From the NCBI RefSeq assembly GCF_008086345.1, contig NZ_CP043006.1, positions 866,032 through 930,031 on the forward strand: 64,000 nucleotides of DNA. Reading direction: 5' to 3'. The notes under the pieces were generated by a model that saw nothing but the letters and a program-made list of their open reading frames with translations, was not told where the DNA came from and made no database searches. This DNA comes from Chitinophaga sp. XS-30 (lineage in GTDB: Bacteria; Bacteroidota; Bacteroidia; Chitinophagales; Chitinophagaceae). This document shows, one piece after another, positions 26,271 to 35,505 of this stretch; position 1 is the first letter of the stretch; each line of letters begins with the position of its first letter. The position numbers and the translations under genes are program-made.

Positions 26271-29200
26271 TTAGAATGAGCAATTAAGGCCAAACAACAA
26301 GGTTCTTGGTTCCGGATAATCGCCGGGATTTTGTTCAGGCCCATAGCCCTGTACATCTGTAAGGGTCCAGATATTGCTGGCGGTGAAAAACAACCTCAGG
26401 TTACTGAGTTTCAACCCGCTGATCACCTTTTCCGGCAAATTGTAGGAAAGAGAAACATTGCGGAGGCGTATGTGATCTGCTTTTTCATAGGCCAGCGAAG
26501 TTAAAAAAGCGGGCTGCTGCACAAAATTGGGCGCCGGCGCTTCATTGGAGGGATTATGCACCGTCCAGTAATTGCGCCTGACCCCGTTTCGTTTCCCGGT
26601 AAGATCGCCTCCCGTTTCAAAAGTGGCGAGATAAGCATTGTACAGATAACCGCCATGCAAAGCATTAATATCCAGGGAAAGACTGAAGTTCCTGTACTCA
26701 AAACTGGTAATAAAAGCGCTGATCAGTTTAGGATCTCTTCTGATGATGCGGCGGTCGTCTACAGAGATGACTTTGTCGCCGTTGAGATCGTTCACGCGGA
26801 TGCTCCCGGGCGTGGCGGCCGGCATGGCCGATCCGGCGATGTCATCATCCAATTGCCAGATACCATCGAACTGGTAATCATAATACACGTTCATGGACTG
26901 GCCAATGAACCACCTGTTGTTCAGGTCGTTTACGGGATTGCCCTGCGCATCAACTGCGCCGTTGATCCTTTCAATCCTGTTCCTGTTGGTAGAAAAATTC
27001 ACCCCCACGTTCCAGGTAAAATCTTTATTCCTTACCGGAACCGCATTCAAGGAGAATTCTATCCCCCTATTCCGCACACGGCCAAGGTTCACCAATTGAC
27101 TGGCATATCCGGAAGTGGTTGACAGCGATTTTTCCACGAGCAGGTCCGTTGTTTCGGTATCGTAAAATTCCACGGAACCGTAGATCCGGTTTTTGAAAAA
27201 GCCATAGTCGATACCTAAATTGGCGGAGGTGGACGTTTCCCACTTCAGGTTCGGGTTCGTCAATTCTGAATTGGGCAGGTATCCCACCGCGGTCTGGTCC
27301 CCGAACTCGGTCAGGTATTTATCCGCCAGCCCCAGTGTGGTATATGGACTGATGCCCTGGTTGCCCACCTGGCCATAACTTAAGCGGAGTTTCAGGTCTG
27401 ATATCCATTCACTGCCGGCCATAAAATCTTCGCTGTTGATCCGCCATGCTACTGCGGCTGATGGAAAGTAGCCATATTTATTATTGGCGCCGAAAACGGA
27501 GGACCCGTCCACACGCATAGCCAATGTGAGCATGTATTTGCTGTCGAAGTTGTAACGGCCCCTGACCAGGTAGGAAAGAAGTTTCCTGTCGGAAAACTCA
27601 TATACGGGCACGGCGTGGGAAAGCGCTGAAGCAATGGCATGATAAGCCAGATCATCGTTAGCGAAACCGAAGCCCGTATTACCGGTCCGTTTCCACTGGA
27701 TGCCGTTCAGGCTGGCCATGGCGGTGCCATCCAGATGGTGCTTTCCTATATCCTTTGTATAGTTAAGAATATTTTCCACCAGATAATCGGTGTAAATGCT
27801 TTGCGCAACCATTGCCCGTCCGGCATTGTTCCTGCCTACCGTATGCTGGATGCCGAGGTAGGCGTTTTCCTGAACGGTCCTTGTATTTATACTTGCATTA
27901 AGCCGGTACGACAAGCCTTTTACGATCTTCCAGTCCGCGATAAAATTCAAATTAAGCCGGTCGGTGATGGTAAGATTTTTTGCATGCTGGTTGTTCCACA
28001 AAGGATTAAAATGGGATTCCCCCGCTTCCGTCACATCTTCCCGCAGCGAACCATCACTGTTGTACACTTCGGCCAGGGGAGGCATGGTAATGAAAGAATT
28101 GAAGGTGCCATCGGCAATCTTCCGGTCCGACCGGGTATAGGCGATATTTGCTCCCAATGATATCTTTTCAGATAGTTGCTGATCTACATTGAGCCTGCCC
28201 GTAAACCTCCTGAAGTTGGAAGAAGGAACGATCCCATCCTGGAAAAAATGTCCGAGAGACAGTGCATATTTTGTTTTATCGTTTCCCGATTGTATCAGTA
28301 CATCATTCTTGTTTTGCCAGGCCGGGCTCAGCATCACATCTTCCCAGTCGATATATTCCTTTGAATGATAAACATCCTTCATCAATCCTCTGAGCGCTTC
28401 ATCTTCATTGTAGTAGCCATATGCATTGTAGAACGCTTCTTTTCTGTAGGCCGCCCACTGTTCCCCGTCATAAAATTCAAAGTTCCTGTACAGGTTCTGC
28501 ACACCGGCATAGGTGTTCACATTCACTTTCGTTTTTCCGGAGATCCCTCTTTTGGTGGTGATCAGAATAACACCGTTGGCGGCCCTGGCGCCGTAGATCG
28601 ATTGGGCGGAAGCATCTTTCAGTATCTCTACGGAAGCCACATCGTTCGCATTGACATCATCAATACTGGCGGAAGGCACACCGTCCACAATATATAACGG
28701 ATCATTCCCCGCCGACAGTGAGCGCCTGCCCCTGATCAGGATACTGGACGTGCCTCCCGGCGCGGCGCTCCCCATCGTCACCTGGAGTCCCGGTGCGGCC
28801 CCCCGCAGCATTTCGCTGATGCTGGTTGTAGGCATTTTATTCAGCTGTTCCGCTTTCACCGAGGAAATAGCGCCGGTAACATTCGCTCTGGTTTGCGTGC
28901 CGTAACCTACCACCACTACTTCATTCAGGCCGCTTATGGCCACTTTCATGGTTACGTTGACGGTATCCCGGGGACCGGCGGCCAGCTCCCTGGGCTCGAA
29001 CCCCACCATGGAGAACAGCAATACCGCTTTATCGTCCTGCACGGCGATCCGGTAACGGCCTTCTTCATCTGTATTGGTGGCCTTCATGCTGCCCTTTATA
29101 ACCACGGTTACGCCGATAAGCGGCATTCCTTCCTCATCCGTCACCCTGCCTGAAACAGTGCGTTCCTGTTGAAAGGGATCCGGGATATCTTGGCCCTGCC

Positions 29201-29534
29201 CGCCGGCAGAACGCCGGGCGGGACGCAGCACGATGGTCTGCTCCGTGATGACCCATTCCAGTCCGAGGTCATGGGTCAACACATCCATCGCTTTCCGGAG
29301 CGGAACGTTTTTGATGCTGGCGCTTACGCGCATCCCGGCCAGTTTTTCCCCTTTCAGGAAAAACAGGTATCCGGTCTGTTCCTGGATACTCTCCATTACG
29401 CTGGTCAGGGGCAAATCACGGGCATTCAAAGTAACAGTCTGTGCGTGACTTGCCGCGGCTACCTGCAGTACGGTGATGAACGTCAGGAAAACTGCTAGTT
29501 TCATAATTGACAATAGTCGGTTGATCAAAGGCAT
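26271..29534 (-). CDS. SusC/RagA-family TonB-dependent receptor
   Basis: Outer-membrane importer partnered with the SusD protein encoded next to it. From the ATG at 29534 it has 1087 residues: signal peptide (about 10-31, ending ASHAQ), STN domain (about 33-105), carboxypeptidase-regulatory-like domain (about 125-205), ELNEVVVVGYG-like TonB-proximal motif, plug with PLYIVDGVPSASID, and beta-barrel to the C-terminal RTLLFGLNCSF. The STN domain fits the FecR gene just upstream. Possible starts are 29567, 29534 and 29504; all keep the signal peptide. Confidence 0.95.
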   Translation of the reverse strand: MPLINRLLSIMKLAVFLTFITVLQVAAASHAQTVTLNARDLPLTSVMESIQEQTGYLFFLKGEKLAGMRVSASIKNVPLRKAMDVLTHDLGLEWVITEQTIVLRPARRSAGGQGQDIPDPFQQERTVSGRVTDEEGMPLIGVTVVIKGSMKATNTDEEGRYRIAVQDDKAVLLFSMVGFEPRELAAGPRDTVNVTMKVAISGLNEVVVVGYGTQTRANVTGAISSVKAEQLNKMPTTSISEMLRGAAPGLQVTMGSAAPGGTSSILIRGRRSLSAGNDPLYIVDGVPSASIDDVNANDVASVEILKDASAQSIYGARAANGVILITTKRGISGKTKVNVNTYAGVQNLYRNFEFYDGEQWAAYRKEAFYNAYGYYNEDEALRGLMKDVYHSKEYIDWEDVMLSPAWQNKNDVLIQSGNDKTKYALSLGHFFQDGIVPSSNFRRFTGRLNVDQQLSEKISLGANIAYTRSDRKIADGTFNSFITMPPLAEVYNSDGSLREDVTEAGESHFNPLWNNQHAKNLTITDRLNLNFIADWKIVKGLSYRLNASINTRTVQENAYLGIQHTVGRNNAGRAMVAQSIYTDYLVENILNYTKDIGKHHLDGTAMASLNGIQWKRTGNTGFGFANDDLAYHAIASALSHAVPVYEFSDRKLLSYLVRGRYNFDSKYMLTLAMRVDGSSVFGANNKYGYFPSAAVAWRINSEDFMAGSEWISDLKLRLSYGQVGNQGISPYTTLGLADKYLTEFGDQTAVGYLPNSELTNPNLKWETSTSANLGIDYGFFKNRIYGSVEFYDTETTDLLVEKSLSTTSGYASQLVNLGRVRNRGIEFSLNAVPVRNKDFTWNVGVNFSTNRNRIERINGAVDAQGNPVNDLNNRWFIGQSMNVYYDYQFDGIWQLDDDIAGSAMPAATPGSIRVNDLNGDKVISVDDRRIIRRDPKLISAFITSFEYRNFSLSLDINALHGGYLYNAYLATFETGGDLTGKRNGVRRNYWTVHNPSNEAPAPNFVQQPAFLTSLAYEKADHIRLRNVSLSYNLPEKVISGLKLSNLRLFFTASNIWTLTDVQGYGPEQNPGDYPEPRTLLFGLNCSF

Positions 29535-29647
29535 AGTACTGCCTTTGGCACGTGGAAACAAAATCATACCTTTGTACGGTTGGATTACGTTAAAGAATTG
29601 ATTGATTCGGCAGCTGTTTTACAGCTGTATAGCGGCATCCAATAATG

Positions 29648-29676
29648 ACCGGACAGTGCCTCTAACACTTTCCGGT
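29648..29676. other. Hairpin between FecR and SusC genes
   Basis: Inverted repeat ACCGGACAGTG/CACTTTCCGGT with a 7-nt loop and one mismatch, in the 200-bp gap after the FecR stop. It could dampen readthrough from sigma/FecR into SusC or stabilise the SusC-side transcript. A T-run follows on the plus strand only. Confidence 0.5.
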
Positions 29677-29752
29677 TTTCTTTATGGATGATCTTACCGC
29701 CAGCTTGTCAAGTTTTGGTTGTGTGCATCATAACGTTGTTTGGTTTATATAT

Positions 29753-30946
29753 TCATGGCATAACGACCACCCGGTAAGCGGCGCCATTGTTTTCAATCCT
29801 GAAATGTACATTTCCCTCCTTAAGGATGTCAAGCACCCCGGCCAGCGAATTGCTCCTGCTGATTTTTCCGTAAAACGGGGTAGGCGGAATATTGCCTTCA
29901 TAAATAACGTCCACATCGTACCAGCGGCTCAGCTGCCTCATTGCTTCGCGCAATTCGGTGCCGTTGAATGTAAAATAGCCTTCCTTCCAGCTGGTATACG
30001 CCGCAACGTCCACTTCGGCTACACTGATCTGCCTGCCGGAAACAACGCTTTGCTGGCCTGGTTTTAAAACGGTGGATGCTGTATGCTGCGCAGCGCCCAC
30101 CCGCACGCTACCCTCCACCAGCGTTGTTCTTGCCACCGTTTCATCCGCGTATGCCGCTATGTTGAACTGTGTGCCAAGTACCTCTACTGACTGGTTCCTG
30201 GTGCTGACAATGAACGGGACCTTCCGTGAAGGCCCGGAGTTTCCCGATGCCCCCTGTACAGGAGCACGTATTTCCGATACTTCAAAATATGCTTCCCCTG
30301 CCAGCTCCACAGTGCGTTCATTATCGCTGAACCGGCTTGGATAGGTTAATGTGGAAGCCGCGTTAAGCCATACCTTCGTGCCATCCGGGAGGGTTACCCG
30401 GTAGGTGCTGCCTTTCGGGATAGCAAGCGTCAGCCGCTGCGAAACAGCGGAAGCGTTTTGACTTGCCGCGCCATGGCCGGGTGATTGTTCGCCAACGCCC
30501 GGAACGGAGGTGCCGTCGGTGTACGTTACCTGGTCACCCATAACAATACCGCTTTGCGTGTCGCTCAGCGTCACAACGCTCCCGTCCGGCAGCGTCAGTG
30601 TAGCAGCGCTGTGCGCCGGTAGTATATTGGCCGTCTCCCGGCCGGGCGCCTGCCCGTGGTCATTCATCCGTGAGTAGGTCCAGATGCCGGCGGATACCAC
30701 AAAGATCAGCATTGCGGCATAGGGCAGCCATCTGCGGAAGGCAGTCACCCTCAGATCATGTTTACGCATGCTGCGTTCAAGACGTAACCGGATATCCAGC
30801 AGGTCATCCAGCAATTCTACATCGCTCAGGTCCGGCGGACCGGCAGCATCATGCAATATCCAGCTTTCTACCAGTTGCCGTTCGGATTCCGTACAATCTC
30901 CCGAGCGGTAACGGATCAATAAATCTCTGGCGGAGCTTCTGTCCAT
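29753..30946 (-). CDS. FecR-family anti-sigma factor of the polysaccharide locus
   Basis: Single-pass anti-sigma factor of 397 residues from the ATG at 30946 (an in-frame TTG lies 6 nt upstream). Cytoplasmic N-terminal region with a sigma-binding-type segment (1-70), membrane helix (about 73-91), periplasmic FecR domain (about 168-290, VTLPDGTKVWLNAAS and VELAGEAYFEV), and DUF4974-like C-terminal domain (about 325-397). It has a longer periplasmic insert (about 95-165) than the other FecR protein here. It lies between the ECF sigma and SusC genes and should link receptor occupancy to sigma release. Confidence 0.93.
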   Translation of the reverse strand: MDRSSARDLLIRYRSGDCTESERQLVESWILHDAAGPPDLSDVELLDDLLDIRLRLERSMRKHDLRVTAFRRWLPYAAMLIFVVSAGIWTYSRMNDHGQAPGRETANILPAHSAATLTLPDGSVVTLSDTQSGIVMGDQVTYTDGTSVPGVGEQSPGHGAASQNASAVSQRLTLAIPKGSTYRVTLPDGTKVWLNAASTLTYPSRFSDNERTVELAGEAYFEVSEIRAPVQGASGNSGPSRKVPFIVSTRNQSVEVLGTQFNIAAYADETVARTTLVEGSVRVGAAQHTASTVLKPGQQSVVSGRQISVAEVDVAAYTSWKEGYFTFNGTELREAMRQLSRWYDVDVIYEGNIPPTPFYGKISRSNSLAGVLDILKEGNVHFRIENNGAAYRVVVMP

Positions 30947-31028
30947 ATTCAATTTTTCCAGGCTTTTACCTTTGATACAAATAAGACAGCCAGGTGAGGC
31001 CCAGGGGTGAGTGTTTTCTAAAAAAAAA

Positions 31029-31601
31029 TCAGAATACCATGAAAAACAGGTTGCCGAGCCTTGTCTTCAGCAACTTTAGCGCGGTGTGCATATGGCTTTT
31101 TACCGTTTCCTCGGAGATGCCCAGCTTTTCGGCGATCTCCCGGCGTGTAAGCGAGCTTTGCCGGCTAAGTTCGAATATCTCGCGGGTGCGGGGCTGAAGG
31201 TTGCTGATCTCCCGCTGAATGAATGTTTGAAGATCATTATAACGTGCCAGGTAGTCGGCGGACTGATGATCGGCCTGTCCGAGAAAGGAAAGAAAGGAAT
31301 CAATGTACCGGGAGGCGACCTGTTGATGGGCGATGGCGTTGATGATGCGATTGCGGACAGCTGTGTACAGATAAACGGAAAGACGCCCGGTGATCGCCAG
31401 CCGGGAATGATTGGCCCAGAGCCCGAAGAACAGCTCATGAACAATGTCCTTGGCTTCCTCGCGGTCTTTCAGACGATTATAGGCAAATATATACAGAAGG
31501 CCATGATAACGGTTGTATATCTCCGTATAAGCTTCCCTGTCGCCTTTCTGCAGCAAAGGGACCAATACCTCGTCCGTGTACGTGGAATATTCAGCCATCA
31601 T
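31029..31601 (-). CDS. ECF sigma factor of the polysaccharide locus
   Basis: Sigma-70 family ECF factor of 190 residues, first gene of the locus. Region 2 (about 25-90) includes EEAKDIVHELFFGLW; region 4 (about 130-180) has LTRREIAEKLGISEETVKSHMHTAL. Expected to recruit RNA polymerase to the SusC promoter when freed by the FecR protein encoded 82 bp downstream. Two adjacent ATGs (31601 and 31598) are possible starts. Confidence 0.92.
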   Translation of the reverse strand: MMAEYSTYTDEVLVPLLQKGDREAYTEIYNRYHGLLYIFAYNRLKDREEAKDIVHELFFGLWANHSRLAITGRLSVYLYTAVRNRIINAIAHQQVASRYIDSFLSFLGQADHQSADYLARYNDLQTFIQREISNLQPRTREIFELSRQSSLTRREIAEKLGISEETVKSHMHTALKLLKTRLGNLFFMVF

Positions 31602-31814
31602 GTTTTCCCCCGGCTAATGTAATAAATTTGCAAGAAGTAGCGCCGTCTTTGTAGACATAATTGAATATTTCACAGGTCCGTGTCTACTTCCTGTTTGGAA
31701 AAGAATCGAAGGGGAATTGAGTACGGAAAAATTCAAATCAGCAAAACAGGCGACGGCTCAAACCCCGTAGTGTATCCCCAAAATTCATTACATTTAGTTA
31801 CGAATCCTTACTGC

Positions 31815-32915
31815 ATGCGCACAAACCACCCCAATTCCCGCGGCATCATCGAAACTATCCTGGTGTTGCTGCTCCTGCTGGCCCTGCTCTTCGCGTTGTA
31901 TGACGTGTTGAAGGTGTTCTTCGGTGTATTCACTTTCGCATTGATCTTCTCCGTGTCCTTCGCTGTTCCTTACGAAAGACTGGTGAATGTAATGAGAGGA
32001 AGGAAACTCGCCGCGATACTGTATGCCGTTATCCTCATCATTGTCGTGGCGCTGCCGGTGGTGTATGTTGTGAGTGCCATGGGCAAGCATATGAAGGATA
32101 TCCTGAAATTTTATGCGGATATCCAGGCAAACGGCCTGCCACCTTTGCCACCGCAGGTCGCGCAGATACCGGTTGCGGGAGGTGCAGTAGCTTCGTTCTG
32201 GCAACATTTGCAGGAAAACCCACAGGAGGCCCTCATGGGATATGAGCAACAGATACATCATGTGCTGCACCGCATCCTGACCGGCGGGGCGGGCGTATTG
32301 GGCACCGCACTGCAGATTGTTCTTGGCATCATCATCTCAGCCATCCTGCTGGCGGGCGGGGAAAAGGTGATGAGACCGGTCAAAAACACGCTGCAACACC
32401 TGTTAGGCCGCCGCGACGGCCTGGCCCTGCTGGATGCTACCACTCACGCTATCAAAGGTGTTTCCATCGGCGTGATGGGCACGGCCTTTATCGCCGCCTT
32501 TATTTCATGGATCGGGTTTGTAATAGCGGGATTGCATTTCAAGATCGTATTGTGCGCGCTGGTGTTCTTTTTAGTGCTCATACAAGTCGGACCCTTGCTG
32601 GTGTGGTTGCCGCTGGTGGTAATCCTGGCAGTGGAAGGGCATACCGGCACAGCGGTTTTTGCCGCAGCTTACGGCCTCTTCGTACTGCTGATCGATGCGG
32701 TACTGAAACCTGTGCTGATCGCGAAAAGCGGGGGGCGGTTGCCATTTCTTGTGCTGTTCATCGGCGTAATTGGCGGGCTTGCGGCCTGGGGCTTCACGGG
32801 CATGTTCAAAGGAGCCATTATTCTCGCTGTTTTCTATACGGTCTTCAACTCCTGGCTGGCACGGAAAGATCAACCCGACCTGTCCCCGGAACCGGGCGCG
32901 GGTGAGTTCATCTAA
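31815..32915 (+). CDS. AI-2E family (UPF0118) membrane permease
   Basis: Integral membrane protein of 366 residues with about eight helices, in the AI-2E transporter family, whose members include proposed autoinducer-2 exporters and sodium/proton antiporters. Visible features are the paired N-terminal helices (about 10-30 and 32-50), the soluble segment between helices around 95-150, and the C-terminal blocks TAFIAAFISWIGFVIAGL and LFIGVIGGLAAWGFTGMFKG. The ATG at 31815 is preferred; the frame stays open back to 31680 with no membrane-protein character. Divergent from the sigma gene of the polysaccharide locus. Substrate not deducible. Confidence 0.82.
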   Translation: MRTNHPNSRGIIETILVLLLLLALLFALYDVLKVFFGVFTFALIFSVSFAVPYERLVNVMRGRKLAAILYAVILIIVVALPVVYVVSAMGKHMKDILKFYADIQANGLPPLPPQVAQIPVAGGAVASFWQHLQENPQEALMGYEQQIHHVLHRILTGGAGVLGTALQIVLGIIISAILLAGGEKVMRPVKNTLQHLLGRRDGLALLDATTHAIKGVSIGVMGTAFIAAFISWIGFVIAGLHFKIVLCALVFFLVLIQVGPLLVWLPLVVILAVEGHTGTAVFAAAYGLFVLLIDAVLKPVLIAKSGGRLPFLVLFIGVIGGLAAWGFTGMFKGAIILAVFYTVFNSWLARKDQPDLSPEPGAGEFI

Positions 32916-33114
32916 GGCAGTTACCGATGATGTCGACTATATCAATCGAAGGGCGGCTGGTGGAAAAACAATAAAGACAATATAGCCGGCCATAAGCATA
33001 TCCATATCATGTTAATTGAAACGGGGCAGCCAAAAACGTTCAGCCTGGAAGTGCATAAAATTGAGTTCGTGAAACCACATTTTCTTCCTCTCCCTGTTAT
33101 TAATATCTTGCAAT

Positions 33115-33555
33115 ATGGCAGAACAAAAATCGAATCAGGAATTTGAAACGAAAAACGTTGGACAGGAAATAAAAGAAGCCCTCGTAAAGGCTGATGTGTC
33201 CGGTGATTGGAGTGGTTTCCTGGATATGATGGACGATGATGTAACATTCAGGGCAACGATTCCTGAAGGAACTCCGATCAGTGGTGTGTTTAGGGGCAAA
33301 ATAAAAGTTGTGGAATACTTTGATGCCGTCTTGCCGTCTGTAGCATCTTTTTCCCAAAATAAGCCGATGGAATTTATCGTTGATCAAAACAAAGTCATTG
33401 TATTGGGAGATGATACCTATACGATAGTCAAAAATGGGAAATCCCAACGCAGCCCTTATGCCATGGTAATTGATTTCAAGGATGATAAAATCAGCAGCAT
33501 CCTTATTATTCAGGATCTTTCCGGGATATATCTGGCGTATGCTCCAAACCCATAA
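33115..33555 (+). CDS. NTF2-like (SnoaL-type) protein
   Basis: Cytoplasmic protein of 146 residues with the NTF2-like cone fold pattern: an N-terminal helix ending DWSGFLDMMDDDVTFRATIP (25-44), the ISGVFRGKIKVVEYFDAVLP segment, and alternating strands to the C-terminus (AMVIDFKDDKISSILIIQD). SnoaL-type proteins are isomerases or binding proteins; no activity can be assigned. No signal peptide and no operon partner. Confidence 0.75.
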   Translation: MAEQKSNQEFETKNVGQEIKEALVKADVSGDWSGFLDMMDDDVTFRATIPEGTPISGVFRGKIKVVEYFDAVLPSVASFSQNKPMEFIVDQNKVIVLGDDTYTIVKNGKSQRSPYAMVIDFKDDKISSILIIQDLSGIYLAYAPNP

Positions 33556-33928
33556 AAAGTTGTTTGGAATTGCGACAATTCAACATGTTTTTTTGACAAA
33601 AAACAGCCATCCAAAAAGCGCTGCAGCAATTCACGGAAAGATATCTGGCCGAAGCAATGAATACCGAAAATAAAAACCTGCCTTAACTTTCCATCAGGTC
33701 AAATTCGCCCCCTCTCACGAAGAGGCATCCCATCAGGCCCAAAAACTCATCTTTTTTCGAAATTCTCCAATACCCGTTATAGCGGCATTCGTCATTGTCC
33801 AATATGAATTAGGCGCTCATTGAACGTTTCCCAACACCCGTCGCACCGGCCTTAGATATTCTCCAACTCCTCCGTGAACCTTCCTCCCCGGATTGCGTTA
33901 TTTTTAGATCTCACCAACACAATTGCTC
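33556..33928. other. Intergenic region with a possible gene fragment
   Basis: 373 bp without an intact gene. At 33606-33686 the plus strand reads AIQKALQQFTERYLAEAMNT and a few more residues to a TAA stop, protein-like in character, with no start codon and a TGA just upstream; it may be the 3' end of a decayed gene. A small hairpin CCTCT/AGAGG follows near 33713. No promoter is clear. Confidence 0.35.
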
Positions 33929-34690
33929 ATGGGCAGACAAACATCTTTGCTCACCTTTACCGGTAGAGTAGGTAACCTGATCGGTTACAACCGCAACGGC
34001 AAACATTTCATGCGCTGCATGCCTGAAACCATCAGGCAGACCTCAGCCACCCGCCAGGCTGCACAGCGCTTCGGCGCCGCCAGCAGGAAAGGGCGACTTA
34101 TCAGAAGCGCTTTTGCAGGGGAAGTGGATATCCGGCCTGATGGCAGCCGGGTTAACCGGTTGAATAAGGCTATTATCAAAGGCGGGTATAACAACCCCGA
34201 GGCCATTGCTGGCTTCCAGTTCAACCGCTATACGGGAATAGACAAGTTCTTCCGTGTAGCGCCTGTGCTATCCGCAGACGGTATCCTCCACATCCCGGCT
34301 CAAACGCTGAAGGAGATCAAAGGCTTTACCGCCCTGGAAGTAAAAGTGGTCGCTGCCCGCATCAGCTTTGCAGAGCGTAAAGTAGTGCATACGGAAACGG
34401 CCGTTATTGTCCTGGATACCCGGGAGCCTTTTGCCGGGGCGGCATTATCTGTAGATGCACCGGGGAAAGGAACGCTGGTCGTTACCCTGCAGGTCAGGGC
34501 CCTGAAGGACGGGCACCCTTCCGGTAACCGCAAATATGCAGCGGCGGATATCATAGCGGTGCAGGAGCCGCAAACTAAACAGGTCTTCCATAAACCTGAA
34601 TGCCCGAAAGAGATTGCTATACGGCAGCGCCTGGATGCCCTGTTCGATCCTTCCCGCGAACAATCCATCCACATCGTACAAAGGGAATAG
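33929..34690 (+). CDS. Conserved-type hypothetical protein, DUF6266-like N-terminus
   Basis: Basic protein of 254 residues with no signal peptide or membrane segment. The N-terminal 60 residues (FTGRVGNLIGYNRNGKHFMR, then a Thr/Arg/Gln-rich helix) resemble the start of DUF6266 proteins of Bacteroidota, which have a GxVGxxVGYxxxGK pattern; the resemblance is from memory and unverified. The rest is beta-rich (about 115-215). Function unknown. It stands between two low-coding intergenic stretches, which suggests an accessory gene. Confidence 0.6.
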   Translation: MGRQTSLLTFTGRVGNLIGYNRNGKHFMRCMPETIRQTSATRQAAQRFGAASRKGRLIRSAFAGEVDIRPDGSRVNRLNKAIIKGGYNNPEAIAGFQFNRYTGIDKFFRVAPVLSADGILHIPAQTLKEIKGFTALEVKVVAARISFAERKVVHTETAVIVLDTREPFAGAALSVDAPGKGTLVVTLQVRALKDGHPSGNRKYAAADIIAVQEPQTKQVFHKPECPKEIAIRQRLDALFDPSREQSIHIVQRE

Positions 34691-35034
34691 ACTATCCCGG
34701 CCCTGAGTACTGCATTTTGGTGAGCAAACTATCCTGAAAACACATACTGTAACCCGAAAATTCCCCCGCAGGCCTTCGCTGCGGGCGTTCTCCATTATGG
34801 ACATACAAGCGCATCACACCACCAAACGACATCCCTCTTCAATTCCCCATCCTCAACACAACAAAAGATCACCACCGCTATAAGTCCACCTTTCCTCCGG
34901 CCGCCGGCCGGTGCCCCCTCAGTGTTCCTACCACTATCCGCCGGATATACTGCTGATCCATCCGACACACTTCAGCACACTCTGTTAATCCTGCTGACTC
35001 ATTCACGCCACACCGGACCGACCCTGCACAACAC
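34691..35034. other. Intergenic region, C-rich/G-poor on the plus strand
   Basis: 344 bp with no convincing gene. It holds a hairpin CCCGCAG/CTGCGGG at 34765-34785, a possible terminator of the preceding gene though without a good T-run, and a palindromic GC block (GGCCGCCGGCC) near 34900. From about 34800 on, C greatly exceeds G on the plus strand. Nothing else is recognised. Confidence 0.5.
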
Positions 35035-35421
35035 CTAACGCAAAGCCGGCACCTTCAGCTTCCAATACAGAAAGGTCACCAGCAAATGCTCCAACACCAG
35101 CACCCATAAGATCAGGCTGGTAAAGAACGTAAAATGATTCCCGCCAGCGGGATAAATGACCAGCGGCACCGTAATAACGGCATCCAGCAACAGGATCACG
35201 CCTGCCATCAGCAGGCCGGCAACCAACCCGTTGGTTTGTGCGCCCTTGCGGTAATAATACCGTGCGCCCAGGAAGGAATACAGCACCAACATAATGCAAA
35301 CAATAACGGACTGCAGCGTTTCCGAAGCATTAATGCCCGGGATCAGGCTTAATACAAAGAAGGTGCTGAATACAAATATCCATACCATGACACCGGATGT
35401 CACCGCTCTGATAATATCCAT
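35035..35421 (-). CDS. Four-helix membrane protein, unrecognised
   Basis: Hydrophobic protein of 128 residues with four predicted membrane helices (about 8-28, 37-54, 66-87 and 101-121) and short charged loops. The shape resembles small uncharacterised DUF membrane families common in Bacteroidota, but none can be named with confidence. It is upstream of, and separated by 84 bp from, the AraC-type regulator gene on the same strand. Confidence 0.6.
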   Translation of the reverse strand: MDIIRAVTSGVMVWIFVFSTFFVLSLIPGINASETLQSVIVCIMLVLYSFLGARYYYRKGAQTNGLVAGLLMAGVILLLDAVITVPLVIYPAGGNHFTFFTSLILWVLVLEHLLVTFLYWKLKVPALR

Positions 35422-35505
35422 CTTTTCGGGATTTTAATTTGAACAATACCGCAAAGTAACCGGTATTATCGGCCCTGCAGTTGTTCGAAAGGAACGATGA
35501 TTTGT

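Noticed and set aside
31029..31601. Sigma factor as regulator of the divergent AI-2E permease gene
   Set aside because: The sigma-FecR-SusC arrangement on the same strand is sufficient; no shared promoter motif with the permease gene was found.
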